A stretch of DNA of 45,777 bases from Bacillota bacterium (GTDB lineage: Bacteria > Bacillota > UBA4882 > UBA8346), in the NCBI GenBank assembly GCA_029776205.1, contig JAKOTQ010000058.1, positions 1 through 45,777 of the forward strand, read 5' to 3'. A program made the position numbers and the translations under genes. Under the pieces are notes generated by a model, which saw only the letters and a program-made list of their open reading frames with translations, ran no database searches and was not told the DNA's origin. Shown here piece by piece: positions 40,963 to 45,777 of the stretch (its first letter is position 1; every line of letters begins with the position of its first letter).

Positions 40963-41820
40963 TTAATTGCAAATATTATTTATAAGTCTGGTTATCCTGT
41001 AGGTACAATCTTTTATCCGGAATTCTTTCTTTCGCCATGAATCGGACAACGGAAACCTTATTCCATCTTTCACCTTTGGTCCCATATCCCAGAAGCCCTC
41101 AGGTTCTTTATGAATGTTTACCCATTCAACCACAAACATAAGCTTGTCTTTACACCCTGGGTTTCTATACTCCGCCAGTAATTCGATGGCTGCAATGTAT
41201 CTGCTTGCTTCGATAGATTTAAATGTTTGAGGCAATTTAGATAGTTGATTGCTATATATGTAATATACACCTGATTGACTCTGTAGAATATAATCCATTA
41301 AGGCTAATGTTATCTTATCATCTAAAAGATCTGAAACTAAGGAAATATGATAAAAATTAGCTATATCTATTAAACGTCCCCCTTTGGGTCCTAAACGATG
41401 AACTTTTTTGTATGCATCAACATATAGGTGGTGATCGTATACACCATCTTTAAACGACTGACTGATAATCTCGGCCCACATCTTTCCAACATCATTTGCT
41501 TTATCGTCATCCTTCGTAAATCGACGTATCCACGTTGATAACATGAGTGCAGTGAAAATATCCCAATTATGAACTACTTCTCTTCGGTCAGGTATTGCTT
41601 TTTTCCCCACCAGACAATCATGCATATAAGAGACGGCCTTCAAGATGGGCTTATCATGTATGGTGTATCCTAATATTTCTAGCCTTCTTAAGGCTTGTTC
41701 CGTAGTGATTGGATTGCTTTTTGACCGATTGCTAAGGGAATGAAAGTAGCCCCATGATCCATCATCCTTTTGCAATTGAATGATTTCTGAAGCCCACTTT
41801 GAATCCTTATATTCAGTCAC
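40963..41820 (-). CDS. alpha/alpha-toroid (prenyltransferase/squalene cyclase-repeat-like) protein
   Basis: A 285-residue protein I cannot assign. Its N-terminus has QLQKDDGSWGYFHSL, close to the QW-type repeat of terpene cyclase and prenyltransferase alpha/alpha toroids, and later pairs of helices with conserved aromatic and charged residues (ALRRLEILGY, HNWDIFTALML, GVYDHHLY, GFWDMGP) fit a small toroid. No DXDD or DXDTAE catalytic motif is visible, so it is probably not a terpene cyclase. The start is GTG at 41820 after GAGGTGG. Last gene of a three-gene operon with an HD protein and an ASCH-like protein. Confidence 0.55.
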   Translation of the reverse strand: MTEYKDSKWASEIIQLQKDDGSWGYFHSLSNRSKSNPITTEQALRRLEILGYTIHDKPILKAVSYMHDCLVGKKAIPDRREVVHNWDIFTALMLSTWIRRFTKDDDKANDVGKMWAEIISQSFKDGVYDHHLYVDAYKKVHRLGPKGGRLIDIANFYHISLVSDLLDDKITLALMDYILQSQSGVYYIYSNQLSKLPQTFKSIEASRYIAAIELLAEYRNPGCKDKLMFVVEWVNIHKEPEGFWDMGPKVKDGIRFPLSDSWRKKEFRIKDCTYRITRLINNICN

Positions 41821-41851
41821 AATGCCACCTCACTTAAAACAATCATCATTC

Positions 41852-42436
41852 CTATTTTTTCAAATACCCTTTTTCTATCGCTGAATCGATCATCTCTGCC
41901 ACATATTTCCTGATTTCTTCCGGCCCGTTGTCAAAGAGGGCGTTTTTCGAGATCACCGACGCAGCGGAAATATCATTTTCCTGCCATGATTTCCCCTTTG
42001 CCCAATAGTTCAACAAGAGCGGTTGCATCCGATCCAGCACTGCGGCAAAACAGGCTTCCCGGGTCTTTCGTTCTTCGAATTCCCGCCAGAGTTCAAAAAA
42101 TTCTCTCCCCTGTTCCTCCGGAAGCAGCGAAAAAAGGCGCTTCGCTGCCAAGCATTCCCGTTCAAACTTACCGGCATTGCCGGTTTCATCATAACAATAG
42201 GTATCACCAGCATCAATCTCCACCAGATCATGGATTAATACCATTTTCAACGTTTTTAAAACATCGATGTTATCCAGTTCCGACAGTAATAAGACCATAA
42301 CCGCCAAGTGCCAACTGTGTTCCGCATCGTTTTCCTTCCGCGAACCATCGGCCAGATAACTCCTGCGTGTAATGGTTTTAAGTTTATCGATTTCCATGAT
42401 GAAGTTCAGTTGCTTCCGGAGCCGTTCAGTTGACAT
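41852..42436 (-). CDS. HD-domain hydrolase (YfbR/HDDC2-like nucleotidase)
   Basis: A 194-residue HD-superfamily metal phosphohydrolase. The histidine in NDAEHSWHLA (about 36-46), the HDLVEIDAGDT motif near 70-80 with the diagnostic HD pair, and the VLDRMQPLLLN segment near 145 are present. It resembles YfbR-type 5'-deoxynucleotidases, but substrate is not certain. ATG at 42436 is about 9 bases after AAAGGAG, overlapping the ASCH-type gene by 11 bases. The 31-base spacing to the toroid gene suggests one transcript. Confidence 0.82.
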   Translation of the reverse strand: MSTERLRKQLNFIMEIDKLKTITRRSYLADGSRKENDAEHSWHLAVMVLLLSELDNIDVLKTLKMVLIHDLVEIDAGDTYCYDETGNAGKFERECLAAKRLFSLLPEEQGREFFELWREFEERKTREACFAAVLDRMQPLLLNYWAKGKSWQENDISAASVISKNALFDNGPEEIRKYVAEMIDSAIEKGYLKK

Positions 42437-43049
42437 TTTTATATCTCCTTTTCGATACATAAGTAAATTTGGTATAAACCTGTATTCCATTCGAAGTTAT
42501 TAAAAAACTCACTCCATTCCGGCAACTCCAGGTTTTCATCCCACAAAACCCTGTGGATAGGCTTTTCCAGAATCGAATCCCCTTAATTTCGATTTTCCTT
42601 TTAAAACTTAGACTTCTCATATAAGGAATACTGGTACCAACAACTACATCTTCAATTTTCTCAAGGATCAACCAATCATCCATATTGCTTTGGTGGTCAA
42701 ATTGCAATGGCTCAATTGGTGTTACATCTTTAAATTCCACCAGACATAAACACCGCTTTCTCCAGCGCTCAATTTGTTTCTCCGACAAATTGAGTTTACT
42801 TTGATTATCAGCCAGAACTTTCCGGCTCTCCTCCTCAGTCAATTTTACATAGTTTTGGACACTGACAACCGTAGCCATGGCAGATATTTTTTTAGTGCCT
42901 TTCTTCATAAAATACAGTAATTCACCTTCAAAAACCCGGCTATGTGGAATTTTTCGTCCTGCAGCACCTCTGACCATCATTGTCTTCGTACCATCTAAGA
43001 TTTTTTCCAGGACCTTTTCCTTATCATCACAATACACTAAATGTACCAT
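42426..43049 (-). CDS. ASCH/PUA-like domain protein
   Basis: A 207-residue protein whose N-terminal 125 residues look like an ASCH-type PUA-superfamily domain: KVLEKILDGTKTMMVRG followed by GAAGRKIPHSRV, EGELLYFM, and LVEFKDVTPIEP; such domains are thought to bind RNA or nucleotides. MDDWLILEKIEDV lies in the middle. The C-terminal 60 residues are less typical. ATG at 43049 lies 8 bases from GGGGG; ATG at 43055 is too close to it. First gene of the three-gene operon. The operon's function is unknown. Confidence 0.6.
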   Translation of the reverse strand: MVHLVYCDDKEKVLEKILDGTKTMMVRGAAGRKIPHSRVFEGELLYFMKKGTKKISAMATVVSVQNYVKLTEEESRKVLADNQSKLNLSEKQIERWRKRCLCLVEFKDVTPIEPLQFDHQSNMDDWLILEKIEDVVVGTSIPYMRSLSFKRKIEIKGIRFWKSLSTGFCGMKTWSCRNGVSFLITSNGIQVYTKFTYVSKRRYKNVN

Positions 43050-43159
43050 AAGCATATCCCCCTAACCGAATTTCAGTAGTGATCACCTCCCGTTTCAAAC
43101 GGTTAGATACTGGATTCATGATTCTTTATTTCCGATATTAGTCCCTTCCAAATATTAAA

Positions 43160-43195
43160 AAAACAAACAAAAAATGACACCCGAAGGTGTCATTT
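43160..43195 (-). terminator. terminator after tRNA-Pro
   Basis: 10-bp stem AAATGACACC/GGTGTCATTT with a CGAA loop, followed on the minus strand by TTTGTTTGTTTTTTT-like sequence. About 15 bases after the tRNA. Confidence 0.9.
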
Positions 43196-43208
43196 CTATG
43201 CTTTATAA

Positions 43209-43285
43209 TGGTCGGGGCGACATGATTCGAACATGCGACCCCCTGCTCCCAAGGCAGGTGCGCTACCAAGCTGCGCTACGCCCCG
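43209..43285 (-). tRNA. tRNA-Pro (anticodon TGG), CCA encoded
   Basis: 77 bases. Acceptor stem CGGGGCG/CGCCCCG, A73 and encoded CCA (43211-43209). Anticodon stem CCTGC/GCAGG around loop CTTGGGA gives TGG, reading CCN proline codons by wobble. T-loop TTCGAATC is standard. Confidence 0.97.
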
Positions 43286-43302
43286 ACAAACGTGCAATAA
43301 AT

Positions 43303-43331
43303 AGTATACGCTAAAAAAGGGCCGGAGTCAA
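43303..43331 (-). promoter_or_regulatory. sigma-A promoter of tRNA-Pro
   Basis: Minus strand: -35 TTGACT (43331-43326), 17-base spacer, -10 TATACT (43308-43303), about 18 bases upstream of the mature 5' end. Confidence 0.8.
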
Positions 43332-43364
43332 GCAGAGAAATCTTCCTATATCTCTAAAAAACTG

Positions 43365-43841
43365 TTATAAACGATATAAAGCCGGGCGCAACCCATTTTC
43401 GCTGACTTCGATCATTCCATATCCGATCCCGTTATAACACCGTTCCCGGCATAATGTTCCCGGGTTCAACAAGAGAATCCCTTGCCATTCGGTGATGACC
43501 GGAAGATGGGTATGGCCGAAAATAACCATACGCACTTCTTTCTCTTGGGCAGCCAGCCCGATCCGGGTCAAACCGTTCTTCACATTATAATGATGCCCAT
43601 GAGTAAGCAAAATCCGGTTCCCTTCCAGTGTAAACAAGTCTTCATCCGGAAAATCAGCTAAAAAATCGCAGTTTCCCCGTACGCCCCGGACAAAAACACC
43701 GGTCTCTTCCTGCAACTGCTTTATCTCCCGGATCCCGTCACCGGTAAAGAGCAAATGATCAACGGTTCCCATCTGCGCCAAAGCCTTTTTTAAGCCCGGG
43801 TAATTGCCATGAATATCTCCAACCACACCGATACGCAACAT
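43365..43841 (-). CDS. YfcE/MJ0936-family metallophosphodiesterase
   Basis: A 158-residue calcineurin-like metallophosphoesterase. Metal-binding motifs are visible in order: GDIHGN at 8-13, FTGDGI near 32-37, GNCD near 56-59 (preceded by VRGVR), LTHGHHYN near 79-86 and FGHTHLP near 108-114. Family members hydrolyse phosphodiesters; the natural substrate is not known. The ATG overlaps the stop of rdgB by one base, so it is the last gene of the rph-rdgB-yfcE unit, a frequent bacterial arrangement. Confidence 0.9.
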   Translation of the reverse strand: MLRIGVVGDIHGNYPGLKKALAQMGTVDHLLFTGDGIREIKQLQEETGVFVRGVRGNCDFLADFPDEDLFTLEGNRILLTHGHHYNVKNGLTRIGLAAQEKEVRMVIFGHTHLPVITEWQGILLLNPGTLCRERCYNGIGYGMIEVSENGLRPALYRL

Positions 43842-44440
43842 TATTCCAACATCGCCTTTAACACCGGTTTGATCGCCTGGATGGCATTGGCCCGGTGACT
43901 GATCCGATTTTTCTCTGCCTCCGGAAGTTCCGCCATAGTCTTGCCATACTCCGGCAGAAAAAAGATGGGATCATAACCGAAACCATTCGTCCCTGCCGGT
44001 TTATCGGCAATAATACCCGCAATCCTTCCTTCCGCTGTTTCAATCCGGTTACAGGCCGGATCTACCACAGCGATCACTGAAATAAACCGGGCCGTTCGTT
44101 CCGAAAAAGGATAATGGCTGACTTTGGACAAGAGATATTCGTACCGGTCCCGATCCGTCCAACCCGGCTTTCCATACCGGGCCGAATAAATCCCCGGTTC
44201 CCCGCCTAATACATCTACAACCAACCCGGAATCGTCCGCCAATACCATCTCTCCGGTAGCCTCTGCAACCGCTTTCGCTTTTAAAACCGCATTTTCTACA
44301 AAGCTCTCGCCGGTTTCTTCGATTTCCGGTACCTCCGGATAAGCATCCACCCCGACCACTTCAACAGGTAAATCTGCCAACATCTCCCGGATTTCTTCGA
44401 TTTTACCCTTGTTCCGTGACGCCAGGACGAGTTTTCGCAT
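43841..44440 (-). CDS. rdgB: XTP/dITP diphosphatase (non-canonical purine NTP pyrophosphatase)
   Basis: House-cleaning enzyme hydrolysing dITP and XTP to the monophosphate. The 199-residue protein begins [17 protein letters not shown] and contains [15 protein letters not shown] near 66-80, SARYGKPG near 88, and the C-terminal GFGYDPIFF and SHRANAI motifs, all standard for the family. ATG at 44440 lies 8 bases from GGGGG and overlaps the end of rph by 38 bases; the frame extends to 44455 without support. It follows rph and precedes the YfcE gene. Confidence 0.95.
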   Translation of the reverse strand: MRKLVLASRNKGKIEEIREMLADLPVEVVGVDAYPEVPEIEETGESFVENAVLKAKAVAEATGEMVLADDSGLVVDVLGGEPGIYSARYGKPGWTDRDRYEYLLSKVSHYPFSERTARFISVIAVVDPACNRIETAEGRIAGIIADKPAGTNGFGYDPIFFLPEYGKTMAELPEAEKNRISHRANAIQAIKPVLKAMLE

Positions 44441-45176
44441 GTTGGATACCCCCAATACGTTCGGAAATCGGGCCCAAAATGTCCCGTTGCATCTCGATTA
44501 ACTCAGTAATCCCCTTACTGGCAGTCGTCATCAATTCCTGCATCTGCTGCCAAGTAAAGGGTTCACCTTCGGCCGTACCCTGCACTTCAACGATCTTTCC
44601 GGAACCGGTCATCACCAGATTCATGTCCACCGAAACTGTAGAATCTTCGGCATAACACAAATCCAATAAAATCTCATCATCTTTAATCCCGACGCTGGTC
44701 GCTGCCAGAAAATCATATAAAGGCAATGGGCCTTCAGGAAGGACTTTATCTAAAGCACAAGCTAAAGCAATGAAACTTCCGGTAATCGCGGCCGTACGGG
44801 TTCCACCGTCCGCCTGAATCACATCACAATCGATCCAAATCGTCTTTTCTCCCAAAGCTGTCAGATCCACGACAGCCCGTAACGCCCGGCCGACCAATCT
44901 TTGAATCTCCTGGGTCCGTCCACCCACCTTCCCCCGGGAAGACTCACGAACATTCCGTTGTGGCGTTGAACGCGGTAACATGGCATATTCAGCGCTGATC
45001 CAGCCCGTTCCCTGGCCGCGTAACCAAGCTGGTACTTTATCTTCAATCGTCGCTGTACAAATAACCTTCGTATTCCCAACCTCAATCAGCACCGAGCCTT
45101 CCGCGTGCATAATATAATCCCGGTGGACTTTCACCGGACGCAATTCATCGGCCTTTCGGCCGTCAATTCGTTCCAT
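44403..45176 (-). CDS. rph: ribonuclease PH
   Basis: Phosphorolytic 3'-5' exonuclease trimming tRNA 3' ends. The 257-residue protein starts [15 protein letters not shown] and contains the family signatures [10 protein letters not shown] near 40, [14 protein letters not shown] near 57-70, [20 protein letters not shown] near 80-100 (with ESSRGK here) and the phosphate-site residues around [15 protein letters not shown] near 119-133. Its C-terminus overlaps rdgB by 38 bases. Upstream are 32 bases to the fumarase beta gene, and the ATG lies after GGAGG. Confidence 0.95.
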   Translation of the reverse strand: MERIDGRKADELRPVKVHRDYIMHAEGSVLIEVGNTKVICTATIEDKVPAWLRGQGTGWISAEYAMLPRSTPQRNVRESSRGKVGGRTQEIQRLVGRALRAVVDLTALGEKTIWIDCDVIQADGGTRTAAITGSFIALACALDKVLPEGPLPLYDFLAATSVGIKDDEILLDLCYAEDSTVSVDMNLVMTGSGKIVEVQGTAEGEPFTWQQMQELMTTASKGITELIEMQRDILGPISERIGGIQHAKTRPGVTEQG

Positions 45177-45208
45177 CTATGTATCCTCCACGTCAAAATT
45201 TCATTTTG

Positions 45209-45763
45209 TCACGGTTGAGCATATTCCGCCCGTCCCCGTTGATAAAGATCATTTCCATAAGCATCAATCGCCACAATCACCGGAAAATCTTCCACCGTCA
45301 ACCGATGAATCGCTTCCGGGCCCAAATCAGGATAAGCGATGACTTCCGCTTTTTTAATTGAGCGGGCGATCAACGCTCCGGCTCCTCCCAAGGCGGCAAA
45401 ATAAACAGCCCGGTATTTGATCATGGCTTCAATCACTTCCGGTGACCGTTGTCCCTTGCCGATCATTCCCCGCAAACCAATCTCCAATAGTTTCGGCGTA
45501 TAATGATCCATCCGCCCGCTGGTTGTCGGCCCGGCAGAACCGATGACTTTTCCAGGAGGGGTCGGACAAGGTCCTACATAATATATGGTTTCACCGGCCA
45601 AATTCACTGGAAGCGGCTCTCCTGCATTTAATGCCGTTATCAGCCGTTTATGAGCTGCATCCCGGCCGCTTAACAACTCTCCGCTGAGAAGTACTGCTTC
45701 CCCAGCTCTCAGCTCCAAAATATCTTCTTCGGAAAGGGGCAATTTAATACGTTTCTGGGTCAT
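45209..45763 (-). CDS. fumarate hydratase (class I, two-subunit) beta subunit
   Basis: C-terminal/beta subunit of the iron-sulfur fumarase/tartrate dehydratase family, complete at 184 residues. Features: LLSGELLSGRDAAHKRL near 26-42, YYVGPCPTPPG near 61-71, AGPTTSGRMDHYTP near 77-90 and GGAGAL near 125-130. The alpha subunit, with the cluster-binding cysteines, is expected immediately beyond the window edge. TtdB is indistinguishable at this level, so tartrate dehydratase remains possible, though fumarate is likelier. A GAGGAAA ribosome site lies close to the window end. Confidence 0.92.
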   Translation of the reverse strand: MTQKRIKLPLSEEDILELRAGEAVLLSGELLSGRDAAHKRLITALNAGEPLPVNLAGETIYYVGPCPTPPGKVIGSAGPTTSGRMDHYTPKLLEIGLRGMIGKGQRSPEVIEAMIKYRAVYFAALGGAGALIARSIKKAEVIAYPDLGPEAIHRLTVEDFPVIVAIDAYGNDLYQRGRAEYAQP

Positions 45764-45777
45764 TTTGATTTCCTCTT

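Noticed and set aside
40707-43285. Integrated mobile element between the two tRNA genes
   Set aside because: No integrase, transposase or direct repeat of a tRNA 3' end was found; only the accessory character of the genes suggests it.

Overview
The window is a gene-dense, mostly minus-strand stretch of a bacterial chromosome. It most likely comes from a diderm (Gram-negative-type) endospore-forming member of the Firmicutes. Two gene sets point that way. A lipopolysaccharide-core/lipid A operon (waaA, lpxK, kdsB, kdsA, kdsD plus a DUF374 acyltransferase-like gene) implies an outer membrane. Spore genes (an alpha/beta-type SASP, spoVS, a SigH-like sigma factor) imply endospores. The gene orders plsX-fabD-fabG-acpP-fabF-rnc, smc-ftsY and yceD-rpmF are typical of Firmicutes. 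Sporomusa-like Negativicutes, Halanaerobiales or Hydrogenispora-like lineages would all fit; the sequence alone does not decide between them.

Layout. 1-5.7 kb: arginine operon argC-argJ-argB-argD-argG, with argG cut by the window edge. 5.9-11.5 kb: KDO/lipid A operon with its own strong promoter. 11.7-14.7 kb: aromatic amino-acid operon aroF-tyrA followed by a PHP phosphoesterase. 15.1-17.3 kb: RluA-type pseudouridine synthase, MBL-fold hydrolase, and a convergent DUF3298 gene with a possible small upstream ORF. 17.6-25.4 kb: miaB, ftsY, smc, a SigH-like sigma factor and spoVS. 25.5-31.3 kb: rnc and the fatty-acid genes, then yceD-rpmF. 31.4-35.2 kb, plus strand: an orphan small gene, a SASP, transketolase and tcdA. 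35.4-37.4 kb: a shikimate-kinase-like gene with two membrane proteins and a heavy-metal-associated domain protein, and ydbC. 37.5-38.0 kb: two tiny paralogous cysteine-rich membrane-peptide genes. 38.1-40.5 kb: histidine phosphatase, panE and two gene remnants. 40.7-43.3 kb: tRNA-Arg, an accessory three-gene operon and tRNA-Pro. 43.4-45.8 kb: fumarase beta subunit, rph, rdgB and a YfcE-type phosphodiesterase.

The two least ordinary signals lie outside conventional genes. First, at least six intergenic islands (near 14.9, 19.0, 20.3, 24.2, 34.35 and 35.3 kb) are built from degenerate 7-bp tandem repeats of the type TTSACAG, often facing their reverse complement CTGTSAA. One island also carries two perfect 20-bp palindromes. 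Second, at 37.58 and 37.89 kb two genes of 29 and 30 codons encode cysteine-rich hydrophobic peptides with five cysteines at identical positions. Each has a strong ribosome binding site and a terminator, and the first has a SigK-like promoter. No transposase, CRISPR array, rRNA or phage gene was seen.
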